Shown one piece after another: positions 15,594-23,790 of a DNA stretch of 64,000 nt; within the stretch, counting starts at the first letter, position 1; each line of letters opens with the position of its first letter. The translations under genes and the position numbers were made by a program. The notes beneath the pieces were generated by a model. That model was not told the DNA's origin. It ran no database searches and saw only the letters and a list, made by a program, of their open reading frames with translations. This DNA comes from Halohasta litchfieldiae (GTDB lineage Archaea > Halobacteriota > Halobacteria > Halobacteriales > Haloferacaceae): positions 3,038,001 through 3,102,000 of the forward strand of contig NZ_CP024845.1 of NCBI RefSeq assembly GCF_002788215.1, given 5' to 3'.

Positions 15594-16816
15594 GTCAGGG
15601 CCAGCTTCGGAACGCCATCGATTCGGTCGACAATGAGGCCGTCCTGCTCGTGGGGCATGGCTCGCGCCGCGAGAAATCCAACGAGCAGGTCCGCGAGCTG
15701 GCGGCGATGCTCGAAGACCGACTGGAGATTCCGGTCGACGCCGCCTTTCTCGAACTGGCCGAGCCTGCGATTCCGGATGCTATCGAGGGGTTGGCTGCGA
15801 CTGTCGACTCGGTGACGGTCGTCCAGCTCTCGCTGTTCGCCGCGAGCCACGTCAAAAACGACGTGCCGGTCGCGGTCCAGCAGGCGCGGTCGGCCCACGA
15901 AACCGAGATCAAAAACGGCGCGCATCTCGGTATCCATCCCGCGATTGTCGACCTGCTGGATGATAGGGCAAAAGCGGTCGAAGAAGAGTTGGGCGTCGAC
16001 CGCGAGGAAGACGACGTGGCGGCGGTCGTCTGCGGTCGTGGATCGAGTGATCCGGATGCCAACGCCGACCTCCACAAACTCTCGCGGTTGCTGTACGAGG
16101 GCCGGGAGTTCTCGCACGTCGAAGCCTCGTTTATTGGGATCACCGAGCCGACGCTGGACGACTCGCTGTCGACCATCGCCAAACAGCGGCCCGACGCTAT
16201 CGTCGTGGTCCCCTACATGCTCGGCGACGGTGTGTTGACTGGGCGGATTCGGGAGTGGACTGACGACTTTGATGAGGAGTATCCCTACGTCGACGCCAGC
16301 TGTGGCGATCCGCTTGGGACCGACTCACGGCTGCTGGATGTGCTGGGTGATCGGTGGCAGGAGGCTCGGACCGACAGCGTCGAAATGTCGTGTGACACCT
16401 GCAAGTACAAGGTCGACCTCACCGGCTACGAGGAGGATACGGGCGGTGCGCGAGCGATGCTGCGGGCGCTCACCCAACAGGAGACTCACGCCGACCGGAG
16501 CGATGTCGACGATGATCCGCATACGCACGATGCGCCAGCAAAACACGTCGCCGTCTGTACGAACCAGACCTGCGCCGAAGACGGTGCGCCCGCGGTGCTC
16601 GAACGCCTCCGGCAGGAGGCACGGGACTCCGATGAATGCGATGCTCGGATTACGCGCTCGTCGTGTCTGGGGCGGTGTGGCGAAGGACCGATGGTCGCCG
16701 TCTACCCCGAGAACGTCTGGTATGGCGGCGTCCAAGCCGAAGACGCCGAACGCATCGTCTCGTCGCATCTCGACCGCGACCGCATCGTGAGCGATCTGGT
16801 CGACCAGACGCTTTAA
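15590..16816 (+). CDS. cbiX: sirohydrochlorin cobaltochelatase CbiX with C-terminal ferredoxin domain
   Basis: A 408-residue long-form CbiX that inserts Co2+ into sirohydrochlorin. Two chelatase half-domains cover residues about 15-260, with H23 in VGHGSR and a second His in SHVKNDVP as metal-site candidates. A MSCDTC motif (266-271) follows, the M-x-C-x2-C pattern known from redox-active CbiX. Next is a short His/Asp-rich stretch near 305 (PHTHDAPAKH). A thioredoxin-like [2Fe-2S] domain closes the protein, with C323, C328, C359 and C363. It overlaps the preceding gene by 4 bases. Confidence 0.93.
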   Translation: MSQGQLRNAIDSVDNEAVLLVGHGSRREKSNEQVRELAAMLEDRLEIPVDAAFLELAEPAIPDAIEGLAATVDSVTVVQLSLFAASHVKNDVPVAVQQARSAHETEIKNGAHLGIHPAIVDLLDDRAKAVEEELGVDREEDDVAAVVCGRGSSDPDANADLHKLSRLLYEGREFSHVEASFIGITEPTLDDSLSTIAKQRPDAIVVVPYMLGDGVLTGRIREWTDDFDEEYPYVDASCGDPLGTDSRLLDVLGDRWQEARTDSVEMSCDTCKYKVDLTGYEEDTGGARAMLRALTQQETHADRSDVDDDPHTHDAPAKHVAVCTNQTCAEDGAPAVLERLRQEARDSDECDARITRSSCLGRCGEGPMVAVYPENVWYGGVQAEDAERIVSSHLDRDRIVSDLVDQTL

Positions 16817-16841
16817 TCACACTGACCAACCACACACATCT

Positions 16842-17213
16842 ATGAGCTGTTACGAAATCGAAGCACTCCGACTCGGATTGATGAACGTCCTTGGAACCGA
16901 AGATCCCGCGGCCCGCGAACACGCCGAAACCGAACTTGAGGGCCACCTCACCGGCCCAATCGAGGCGCTGGCCGACGCCGACTCGCTGTCGGCAATCGAG
17001 CGCCATCTCGACGCCGCGCTAGTCGACCTCGAAGAGGAAGTCGCCACCACCTCCTCTGATGACCCCGAGTACAACTATCTCCGCGGTCGACTGGTCGCCG
17101 TCCGGGATGCCGAACGCGCGGTCCACCGCATCACCGCCCAAGGCGAAAGCGTTCTCTCGGGACTCGGCGAGGCACACGACGTGCTTCACGAGACGTTCCC
17201 AGTCGAAGACTGA
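16842..17213 (+). CDS. DUF3209-family protein of the cobalamin cluster
   Basis: A 123-residue soluble, almost fully helical protein starting MSCYEIEALRLGLMNVLG. I recognise it as the haloarchaeal DUF3209 family, of no known function, normally found beside cobalamin genes. The conserved N-terminal Cys-Tyr-Glu-Ile-Glu segment is the most specific feature. The gene starts 25 bases after cbiX. A weak CTTTAATC element about 30 bases before its ATG might give it an additional start. It is followed after 3 bases by the beta-propeller gene, so the pair are co-transcribed. Confidence 0.8.
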   Translation: MSCYEIEALRLGLMNVLGTEDPAAREHAETELEGHLTGPIEALADADSLSAIERHLDAALVDLEEEVATTSSDDPEYNYLRGRLVAVRDAERAVHRITAQGESVLSGLGEAHDVLHETFPVED

Positions 17214-17216
17214 GTC

Positions 17217-18437
17217 ATGGCCGACGCAACCGACGCGCTCCGAACGGTCGACCTCGGTGCAATCGAACCGGCCCGAAGCCGCCATATGTGGACCCGGTCG
17301 AGCCTCGCGCTCACCGACTCGCTGGCTGTCGTCGGCCAGTGGGACGGCACGATCACCGCGGTCGACCGCGAATCCCTCGACACTGTGTGGACGGTCGACC
17401 ACGTCGACAGCCCCGCCTCCCTGCTCGAATCCGACGACCAAATCATCGCGGCTGGTCGCGGCGAGACGGGGACCATCGCAGCCTACGACGCCAAAACAGG
17501 CGACCAACAGTGGTCGTATGCCACCGCCGACGACATCGGCGCACCGACGTCGGACCGCGTGTTCGAACAGCCCTACGTGGTCGACCTCGCGGTGGGTGAG
17601 GACCGACTGTTTGCGGCGGCCCGACGCTACGAACGCGACGGCAAGGACCGACGCTGGCACAGCGCGGTGTACGCCTTCGGTTCAGAGGGCACCGTCGACT
17701 GGCAGTACTCGGTCGACGCTTCACCAATCGCCCTCGCCCCCAATGCCGCGGGCGACCGCCTCGCGGTCGGCTACAACCGATGTATGGGCGACCACAACCA
17801 TGGCCTCGTCGTCCTCGACACAGCCAGTGGCCAACCGGCGTGGATGTGGGACCCCGGCACCGAAGGCGACCGCCGGGTCGGCGACGTATCCTACGACGGC
17901 GACTCGCTGGCGGTCACGAGCCACGGCGACAAACGGGGCTATCTGCTCGGACCGGGCGGTCGACAGCAGTGGCGCGTCGACCTCGCGGTCCCGACCGAAA
18001 TAGAAGACGAAACGCTGTATGCCTACCCGAACCACGTCCACGCCCACGATGGCCGCGTGGCCTTCCTAACTGGGAATACCTACCCGGAGGAGGGCCGCGA
18101 AACCGAGGGTCGACACCCGAACGAACACCGAATCGTGGGGGTCGACGCCGACGGTGCTGAGTTATGGGACGCCGACCTCGGAGGGTTCGTCCACGGCACG
18201 GCGGTCGACGGGGATCGAATCGTCATCCCCTGTGCCCAGAATTTCCGAACGCGCGATTCGTCGACGCATGCTCTGCGGGAGTTCAATCTCGCAGGCGGGC
18301 CAAAAGAGGCGACGACAGTCGACGGGATTTCGACTGCGGCGGCGGTCGACGGCGGCGCAGTGGCGATGGTCGAAGAGCCAATCGTCTACCACGACGAGGG
18401 CGAGAAACGCGGCTCGTACGCGTTGCATCTCGGATAA
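17217..18437 (+). CDS. cytoplasmic PQQ-like beta-propeller protein of the cobalamin cluster
   Basis: A 406-residue protein built of repeated strands with WTVDHV, WSYATADD, WQYSVDA, WMWDPG and WRVDLAV blades, the pattern of PQQ-like/BamB propellers. No signal peptide or membrane anchor is present, so it should stay in the cytoplasm, unlike true quinoprotein dehydrogenases. A Cys-Met-Gly-Asp-His-Asn-His group (residues 189-195) might bind a metal. Lying 3 bases after the DUF3209 gene at the end of the cobalamin operon, it may help handle cobalt or the corrin, but there is no direct evidence. Confidence 0.75.
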   Translation: MADATDALRTVDLGAIEPARSRHMWTRSSLALTDSLAVVGQWDGTITAVDRESLDTVWTVDHVDSPASLLESDDQIIAAGRGETGTIAAYDAKTGDQQWSYATADDIGAPTSDRVFEQPYVVDLAVGEDRLFAAARRYERDGKDRRWHSAVYAFGSEGTVDWQYSVDASPIALAPNAAGDRLAVGYNRCMGDHNHGLVVLDTASGQPAWMWDPGTEGDRRVGDVSYDGDSLAVTSHGDKRGYLLGPGGRQQWRVDLAVPTEIEDETLYAYPNHVHAHDGRVAFLTGNTYPEEGRETEGRHPNEHRIVGVDADGAELWDADLGGFVHGTAVDGDRIVIPCAQNFRTRDSSTHALREFNLAGGPKEATTVDGISTAAAVDGGAVAMVEEPIVYHDEGEKRGSYALHLG

Positions 18438-18455
18438 GGGACTGTTTTTCCGCAA

Positions 18456-19301
18456 CTACTCCGGTCGCTCTGTTGGGTTGATGTCGTGTGCGTGAACGAG
18501 TGGTAACCCACTGTCTGCGGCCGCCTCGAACTCGCCGTCGACGAAGGTCTTGATACACTCGTCGTCGTGGTCTGCGTGGCCGAGATACCACTCACCAACC
18601 TGCAGATGGAGGAGTACCTCGCAGTCCGTACAGTAGCGGTAGCCCGTCGACCCCTCGCCACCGTGGGCGGCCTGCCGGACACTCTTACAGAGTCGGTGTT
18701 TGCCCCACCATTGCTCGCAGTTCGGACAGCCATACACGTAGTTGAAATCCGACTGTCGACGCTCGTAGTAGGTCGAACACCGCCCCGGCAGTTCGAGGGG
18801 GTCGACCCACGCCCGAAAGGAGTCGCCGTGACCCGTCTCGATGGTGAACCCGGCGTCGACGGCCGTGTTCCGGCCACCGGTCGCGGGCCCGGTGTCGGCG
18901 TGGTCGCTGTGGCCCCCATCGGGGGTCGCAGTCGCACCGTCAGCCCGGAGTTCGATCCCCATCTCGCCGACGACTGCCCGCTCGCCACGATGTTGGTACT
19001 GCCAGGCGTGGACGAGTTCGTGGCGGATCGTCATCTTGCAGGCCGCGAACCCCGCTCGGTCGTAGGTGTGTTCGGTCAGTGTGATTGTCGCGCGGCCATC
19101 GCCGTCGTAGGAACACCGCCCGTGTCGACGCTTCGCGCGCGTCGAGGTCGACCACGTGATTTTGCTGAGGTCGACGCCGTCGAGCGGCCACTCCTCGCCG
19201 CAAACCACGGCCTCGCCGTACCCACGGGCCCGACGGGAGAGCTCGTGGTTGTCCCCCAGCGTCCCGACCGTATCGACTGCCCGACTGTCTGTGATTCGCA
19301 C
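18456..19301 (-). CDS. SprT-like zinc metalloprotease
   Basis: A 281-residue SprT-like protein. HELVH at 94-98 with H158 (GHGDSF) forms the metal site. A C-terminal zinc ribbon uses C192, C195, C224 and C227. A Gly/Ala/His-rich insertion (about 120-150) separates the two parts. SprT/Spartan proteins cut protein-DNA crosslinks in eukaryotes, but the archaeal members are untested. The start is GTG at 19301, chosen because a GTATATATG element lies 28 bases upstream, giving a leaderless message. It is convergent with the propeller gene. Confidence 0.85.
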   Translation of the reverse strand: MRITDSRAVDTVGTLGDNHELSRRARGYGEAVVCGEEWPLDGVDLSKITWSTSTRAKRRHGRCSYDGDGRATITLTEHTYDRAGFAACKMTIRHELVHAWQYQHRGERAVVGEMGIELRADGATATPDGGHSDHADTGPATGGRNTAVDAGFTIETGHGDSFRAWVDPLELPGRCSTYYERRQSDFNYVYGCPNCEQWWGKHRLCKSVRQAAHGGEGSTGYRYCTDCEVLLHLQVGEWYLGHADHDDECIKTFVDGEFEAAADSGLPLVHAHDINPTERPE

Positions 19302-19324
19302 TGGTTGGCGGTTGGTGAGCTCTC

Positions 19325-19333
19325 GTATATATG
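19325..19333 (-). promoter_or_regulatory. TATA-like element of the SprT-like gene
   Basis: A run of alternating A/T (GTATATATG on the plus strand) is centred 28 bases before the GTG at 19301. Confidence 0.5.
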
Positions 19334-19486
19334 TTCACGGGTGGCTCCTGATCGTAATTGTATGACCAGTGTTCACACAAGACTGTTACCCAGTTCATCA
19401 AAAATCGAACAGCCGTGAAAATGTCTTCGCTTAATGTGGTTGGAAGGACTTGATAAAACTAGGTAGATTCGTAGTCTGGGACATTT

Positions 19487-19560
19487 CACCCCCCTTCCTC
19501 CCCGAACGTGCTACGCCTTCCTACCTGTTCCCCCACGTTTCGGCCCTCCCCCCTTCCTAT
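19487..19560. repeat. pyrimidine-rich tract between SprT-like and TrmB genes
   Basis: On the plus strand this 74-base stretch is dominated by C and T, with runs of five and six C separated by TTCCT blocks. On the minus strand it is a polypurine tract lying right after the trmB-like stop codon. It is not a normal oligo-T terminator. It could be a structured 3' end or a triplex-prone element. Confidence 0.5.
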
Positions 19561-20352
19561 TTATTCTCCTGTGAACTCGCCCTGTGACATCAGTCGACGC
19601 GCGATCACGACCAGGCCGTTGCCGAACCCCTCGCCGTAGATCGCGTGTTCCTCGTTGGTCGACGGAAGGATCGTACTCACGAGGATCTTCGAGCGGTCGA
19701 CCAACAGCAGCCGACCGATAGCCGTCTCACCGGTATCTTGTTCCTCCTCTCGGAGCCACCCTAACCCCGAAACGAACGTGGTTGCCTCGGGGATCGACTC
19801 TTGGATCGCAGTTCGAATCAGTTCGGTCGGCGCGCCGATCAGCAGGTCGACGCTCCGGTTCATTTCGGTGAGATTGTCGACCAGCCGGTCGGTCAACAGC
19901 GACTCGTCGCCGACGACCAACACGATCTCGTTGGTGGCTTTGTCGAGCAGTTTGTTCGTCCGGCTTTCGATGGCCGTCGAACCGGTCAGTGCCCACACCT
20001 GCTGGATCGACGATTCATCGTGGTCTTCGACCATCTCCACATCGTCCAACGCAGCCTGGAGTCGGTCGACGCGACTTTCGTACTGACCGCGAAGCGTTTC
20101 GGTCGCCTCCGACATCGAGACGGCCCGGAACTTCTGGGGACTCGAATGCTGGATTTTGACCAACCCTTGGGCCTCTAAGATGCGAACCGCATCGTAGACG
20201 CGGGTTCGCGGCACGTCGGTCATCTCGCTGAGTTGCTTTGCGGTGCCCGTAGACAGCCGTGAGAGGCCGACGAAACAGCGGGCTTCGTACTCCTTGAGCC
20301 CGATCTGCTGGAGGACTTCGACAGCCTCGGTTACGTTTTCTAATGTGGACAT
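19561..20352 (-). CDS. TrmB-family transcriptional regulator 1
   Basis: A 263-residue regulator. Residues 12-80 form the TrmB winged helix (EYEARCFVGLSRLSTGTAKQLSEM, then VPRTRVYDAVRILE). A coiled helix follows, then a C-terminal domain like the effector region of short TrmB proteins, without a long sugar-binding module. TrmB proteins control sugar or central metabolism in archaea. It is divergent from a second TrmB gene (20720), with 367 bases of inverted-repeat-rich DNA between them, so the two may control each other. The effector is unknown. Confidence 0.88.
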   Translation of the reverse strand: MSTLENVTEAVEVLQQIGLKEYEARCFVGLSRLSTGTAKQLSEMTDVPRTRVYDAVRILEAQGLVKIQHSSPQKFRAVSMSEATETLRGQYESRVDRLQAALDDVEMVEDHDESSIQQVWALTGSTAIESRTNKLLDKATNEIVLVVGDESLLTDRLVDNLTEMNRSVDLLIGAPTELIRTAIQESIPEATTFVSGLGWLREEEQDTGETAIGRLLLVDRSKILVSTILPSTNEEHAIYGEGFGNGLVVIARRLMSQGEFTGE

Positions 20353-20482
20353 AAATCTATCTCTCCGGAGAACCCGGTCATGCAGTACACTCGGTGTCCC
20401 ACACTCATAGGTATTGTCACTCGATTCGTGAAATCAATTCCCAATTGAATGGTGATATCTGGACAAACAGACATTCAAAGAC

Positions 20483-20503
20483 TTTTCACGCAAATAGTGA
20501 AAA
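20483..20503. promoter_or_regulatory. perfect 7-7-7 inverted repeat, candidate TrmB operator 1
   Basis: TTTTCAC and GTGAAAA are perfect inverted copies with a 7-base spacer. A third half-site CGTGAAATC lies at 20427-20435. The 7-base spacing is shared with the adjacent repeat at 20509-20527. Confidence 0.55.
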
Positions 20504-20508
20504 TTTGT

Positions 20509-20527
20509 TGTGACGGCTACTGTCACA
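20509..20527. promoter_or_regulatory. perfect 6-7-6 inverted repeat, candidate TrmB operator 2
   Basis: TGTGAC and GTCACA are perfect inverted copies with a 7-base spacer, five bases after the first repeat. Both share the core TCAC/GTGA, so the same factor may bind side by side. Confidence 0.55.
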
Positions 20528-20567
20528 TACTGCGAATTCAACGCTGATATTTCTACGGAGCGAATAC

Positions 20568-20583
20568 TGCTTTTCTAAAAGCA
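20568..20583. repeat. perfect 7-2-7 inverted repeat upstream of TrmB gene 2
   Basis: TGCTTTT-CT-AAAAGCA is a near-continuous palindrome, 23 bases before the rightward TATA-like element. It could be a third regulatory site or, in RNA from the other strand, a short hairpin. Confidence 0.45.
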
Positions 20584-20719
20584 TTCACTCAGTTAATCAC
20601 AAAAGCAATATACCTACAGAGTCTAAGGAGGAGGAGACAATCACGATTGGCACAATCGCTACCGTCTGCCGTCTCACGCAGTCGTGGTCGACGGTAGCCA
20701 ACCGCTGTCAGCTCCTCGC

Positions 20720-21499
20720 ATGACTACTCACCGCACAGATCAGCACTCGACAGCCATCGAACAGCTCGAAGCGTTCAGACTCAGCACCTATGCGGCCCGA
20801 ACGTTTGTCGCGCTCTCCAGTCTCGGCTCCGGAACCGCCAAGGAGGTCAGTCAGGTTGCAGAGGTTCCGCGAACCCGCGTCTACGACGCCGTCGAGGAGT
20901 TGCGTGACCGGGGGCTGGTCGACATCCAGCAGTCCAGCCCACAGCGATTCATTGCGATCTCGGCCGAGACCACGCGCCGAAAGCTCGACCAAGATCTCCA
21001 ACAGCGCCTCACGAAGTTGACGACGGCGCTCGATCAGCTCGAAGCGGTCGACAATGGGTCCGAACAACGGGGTATCTGGACAGTCAGCGGCCAAGAAACC
21101 ATCGTCGACCGACTGCTGACGTTTCTCACCGAGGCCGACTCGGAGATCGTCTACGTCGCCGACGATGGGTTCCTCTCGGAGCGGCTCATCGATGGACTCT
21201 CGGCGGCCGTCGACCGCGGCATCTCGGTCAGCATCGGTGGGCTCTCGGCCGAGGCGATGGACCGCCTCCAGGCCGAGATCCCCGCGGTCGAACGACTCGA
21301 ACCCGCCGCCCAAGCCATTCCGATGGTCAGTCGGTTCCTGTTGGTCGACGGGAGTCGAACGCTGCTGAGCGTGCAGGTCGGCAACCCAACCCCGGATGCC
21401 GAGACGGCGATCTGGGGGGCTGGAGAAACGAACAAACTCGTCGTCATCCTCAAATCGATCTGTGGGGTTACCGCCGGAGCGACCGACGGGAGTCAGTAA
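20720..21499 (+). CDS. TrmB-family transcriptional regulator 2
   Basis: A 259-residue paralogue of the divergent TrmB gene, sharing the winged helix (FVALSSLGSGTAKEVSQVAEVPRTRVYDAVEEL) and the QQSSPQRF turn that closes it. The C-terminal domain is diverged but the same length. I prefer the ATG at 20720. A GTG 36 bases earlier is possible. The two genes probably arose by duplication and inversion. Their targets cannot be read from the local context beyond the shared control region. Confidence 0.85.
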   Translation: MTTHRTDQHSTAIEQLEAFRLSTYAARTFVALSSLGSGTAKEVSQVAEVPRTRVYDAVEELRDRGLVDIQQSSPQRFIAISAETTRRKLDQDLQQRLTKLTTALDQLEAVDNGSEQRGIWTVSGQETIVDRLLTFLTEADSEIVYVADDGFLSERLIDGLSAAVDRGISVSIGGLSAEAMDRLQAEIPAVERLEPAAQAIPMVSRFLLVDGSRTLLSVQVGNPTPDAETAIWGAGETNKLVVILKSICGVTAGATDGSQ

Positions 21500-21501
21500 C
21501 C

Positions 21502-21699
21502 CTACGCCACGACCTCGTAGCCGCTGTCTTCGATAGCCGAGGTGACGGTTCCTTCGTCGACATCGCCGTCGACTGTGACCGTTCCCGCCTCGTGGTCGGC
21601 CTCAACGCCCTGAATACCCTGTAACTCCGAGACCGCAGCCTCGACGTTTGATTCACAACCAGTACAGCTCATTCCAGTGACTGAGAATGTCGTACTCAT
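21502..21699 (-). CDS. heavy-metal-associated (CopZ-like) copper chaperone
   Basis: A 65-residue HMA-domain protein with GMSCTGC (C12, C15) and the beta-alpha-beta-beta-alpha-beta pattern of Atx1/CopZ chaperones. It binds Cu(I) and passes it to a P-type ATPase or cupredoxin. No ATPase is in the window. The halocyanin at 1747 would be one copper user, but the link is only by function. It is convergent with TrmB gene 2, separated by 2 bases. Confidence 0.9.
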   Translation of the reverse strand: MSTTFSVTGMSCTGCESNVEAAVSELQGIQGVEADHEAGTVTVDGDVDEGTVTSAIEDSGYEVVA

Positions 21700-21764
21700 A
21701 GATACCCACAGGCCCGCAAGCAGTATTGATCTGACGGTCAGAAACGGACGCGCGACGACCGGAC

Positions 21765-22541
21765 TCAGTCGACGCGCTCGGCGAACGCGAACTGCGGTTT
21801 GACGTCCGTGATCCGAATGTCGAGCGTCTCGCCGGTTTCGGCCCCGGAAACGAAGACGGTGAAATCCTCGACTTTAGCGATCCCGTCGCCTTCCTCGCCG
21901 ACGTCGACGATCTCGACTTCGAACTCGTCGTCGACGCCGAGGGGAGCAGTCAGACGGTGTTTGCCGATGAGATAGATTTCCGAGGAGCTATCGCGGGAGG
22001 CATCCGGGCTGCTCCGCTGGACGTACTGGAACTCCTCGGCGATTTCGTCCTGTAAATCGTCGAGATCCTGGCCTTGGAACACCTTCACCACGAAATCGCC
22101 GCCAGTGCCGAGATGTTCGCAGGCGACCTCGAAGGCCTGCCGGCCGAGATGGACCGACCGGGCGTGATCCAGCGAGTACTCGCCGGTCATGTTCGGGGCC
22201 ATATCCGAGATGACAACGTCCGCGCCATCCTCGCCGACCAGTTTGCGGAGTCGGTCTTTGGTCCGGTCGTCGGTCATGTCGCCTTTGATCGTCTCGACGG
22301 TGTCGTGGTCCTCCAGATCCCGAATGCGCTGGAAGTCGACGCCGATCACGGTGCCATCGTCGCCGACCTCTTCGGCGGCGACTTGGAGCCAGCCGCCGGG
22401 GGCTGCCCCAAGGTCGACGACGGTGTTGCCGGGGCCGAACAGGCCGACCTGCTGGTCGAGCTGTTTGAGTTTGAACGCCGACCGCGAGCGATACCCCTGC
22501 TGTTTGGCTCGGTTGTAGTATTTGTCTTTGCCGCTTCCCAT
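21765..22541 (-). CDS. rlmE: 23S rRNA (uridine-2'-O)-methyltransferase RlmE/RrmJ with TRAM domain
   Basis: A 258-residue protein. Residues 1-190 form the RrmJ/FtsJ methyltransferase (SRSAFKLKQLD, SAM loop VDLGAAPGGW at about 42-51, SDMAPNMTGE, and VKVFQG with the catalytic Lys). Residues 195-258 are a TRAM domain (VEIVDVGEEGDGIAKVEDFTVFV). It methylates the 2'-OH of U2552-type uridine in the A loop of 23S rRNA. The TRAM fusion is the haloarchaeal form and probably adds RNA affinity. Confidence 0.93.
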   Translation of the reverse strand: MGSGKDKYYNRAKQQGYRSRSAFKLKQLDQQVGLFGPGNTVVDLGAAPGGWLQVAAEEVGDDGTVIGVDFQRIRDLEDHDTVETIKGDMTDDRTKDRLRKLVGEDGADVVISDMAPNMTGEYSLDHARSVHLGRQAFEVACEHLGTGGDFVVKVFQGQDLDDLQDEIAEEFQYVQRSSPDASRDSSSEIYLIGKHRLTAPLGVDDEFEVEIVDVGEEGDGIAKVEDFTVFVSGAETGETLDIRITDVKPQFAFAERVD

Positions 22542-22583
22542 ATTGGATACTCCTCAGTGATCCGGCCGCCTAACCCTGCCGAT

Positions 22584-23012
22584 TTAGTCGACTCCCGCAA
22601 CCCGTCGAATTCCCCACAGTCGACCCTCACGCTCCTCGATTGCGAACCCACACGCCATATAAAAGGGTCGGACGCGCTCGTCGAACGTCGCCGACAGCGG
22701 TTGTGGGCCAGCCCACTCGGCGGCCGCCTCGATCAGCGACCGACCGATGCCCTGACCCCGACGTGTCGTGCTGACTGCAATCGCTGATATATAACTCGAG
22801 TCGGGCCACAGCACATCTTCAACTGCCTCCGCTGCACGTATAAGCGCGATTGCGCCGACCGGTCGACCAGCCGCCTCTGCGAGCAGTATACAGCCCCTAT
22901 CGCCGGTTAGTTGATCCCTAATCCGGTCGGCGTCGGTGTCGAGGAGCGCGCCATCGAACAGTCGCATGACGTCGACCAGATCCTCGGGGGCGGCGTGGCG
23001 GATCGAGGTCAC
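22584..23012 (-). CDS. GNAT-family N-acetyltransferase
   Basis: A 142-residue GNAT protein with the acetyl-CoA loop RRGQGIGRSLIEAA in motif A. It is of the short single-domain type. The substrate is not predictable. Its start overlaps the stop of the upstream peroxiredoxin-like gene by 4 bases, so the two are co-translated. Confidence 0.85.
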   Translation of the reverse strand: MTSIRHAAPEDLVDVMRLFDGALLDTDADRIRDQLTGDRGCILLAEAAGRPVGAIALIRAAEAVEDVLWPDSSYISAIAVSTTRRGQGIGRSLIEAAAEWAGPQPLSATFDERVRPFYMACGFAIEEREGRLWGIRRVAGVD

Positions 23013-23509
23013 GCGCTGGATTTGCGCTTGTGGTTGAGTTCCAGAATGAGTCCCTCGATTGTGGGCCGGTCGGACGGGGAGTTGCCGACATAGGAGTAGA
23101 CCAGCCGTGGCTCGTCACCCCGGAGGTCGATGATGACCGCCAGCGGCATCCGGCCCAGGAGATTGTGGAGCGAGCCGAGAAACCCGAACCGGACCGGTTG
23201 GCCGAACCGGTCGGCGACGGCGGTGTCGGGATCGGCGACGACCGGGAACGGGAGGTCGTAGTTGGTCGCCCACTCGGCGGCCCGCTCTTTGGACTCCGGC
23301 AGGACCGAGACGACGACGGTGTTTCGCTCGCGAAACTCATCGTAGCGGGCGGCGATATCCTGGACTTGGTTCCGACAGTTGCCACAAAGATAATCCCGCT
23401 GGAACAGCAGCACGACGAACTCCGCATCCAACCTGTCGAGCCGAAGCGGGTCCGGCCCGGCCCCGCCGTTCGGCAGTTCAATCGAGAGATCGGTCGGCTT
23501 CGAGTACAT
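23009..23509 (-). CDS. peroxiredoxin/AhpC-TSA-like thioredoxin-fold protein
   Basis: A 166-residue thioredoxin-fold protein of the AhpC/TSA type. Where true peroxiredoxins have PxxxTxxC, it has FQRDYLCGNCRNQV, giving a C42-x2-C45 pair that looks more like a dithiol oxidoreductase. The PFPVVADPDTAVADRFG segment is typical of the family. I start at the ATG at 23509 (MYSKPTDL). It is the first gene of a pair with the GNAT gene and lies 60 bases downstream of SAMP2 on the same strand. Confidence 0.8.
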   Translation of the reverse strand: MYSKPTDLSIELPNGGAGPDPLRLDRLDAEFVVLLFQRDYLCGNCRNQVQDIAARYDEFRERNTVVVSVLPESKERAAEWATNYDLPFPVVADPDTAVADRFGQPVRFGFLGSLHNLLGRMPLAVIIDLRGDEPRLVYSYVGNSPSDRPTIEGLILELNHKRKSSA

Positions 23510-23569
23510 ACCGAGCCTTCTGTCGCCGACTGACAAAAATACTCAGTTTGCCGACCTGCTCGCCGGTGG

Positions 23570-23770
23570 CTATCCACCCTTTATGAGTCGTAACACCTGC
23601 ACATGGTCGACCCCGACGGGCTGGTCTTCCGGAACCGGTGAGCCATCGACGAGCACCGAAACCTCCTGTGGACTTCGGTCGACCTCCCTGACCAGATCGG
23701 CGTAGGTAGCCGACTCGTCGACGGTCACCTCGCGGGAGCCTTCGCCGACGACGTCGACGGTAACGTTCAT
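23570..23770 (-). CDS. samp2: ubiquitin-like small archaeal modifier protein SAMP2
   Basis: A 66-residue beta-grasp protein ending in Lys-Gly-Gly, close in sequence to Haloferax SAMP2 (NVTVDVVGEGSREVTVDESA at the N terminus and VLRLIKGG at the end). SAMP2 is activated by the E1-like UbaA, is attached to protein lysines, and also delivers sulfur for 2-thiouridine in tRNA. The start is the ATG at 23770, 26 bases from a TTTTATTAAT element. It is divergent from rfcS, as I recall for Haloferax. Confidence 0.92.
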   Translation of the reverse strand: MNVTVDVVGEGSREVTVDESATYADLVREVDRSPQEVSVLVDGSPVPEDQPVGVDHVQVLRLIKGG

Positions 23771-23790
23771 ACGAGAGGGTAGGGCGATCA

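Larger units (their letters stand above)
20353..20719. other. AT-rich divergent control region between two TrmB genes
   Basis: This 367-base intergenic stretch is far richer in A/T than the surroundings. It carries several perfect inverted repeats, listed separately, plus CAATT-CCC-AATTG at 20435-20447 and CGATT-GGCAC-AATCG at 20644-20658. A TATA-like CAATATAC at 20606-20613 would place the rightward start near 20636, leaving a leader of 50-85 bases, which is long for a haloarchaeal mRNA. I see no coding potential. Confidence 0.6.
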
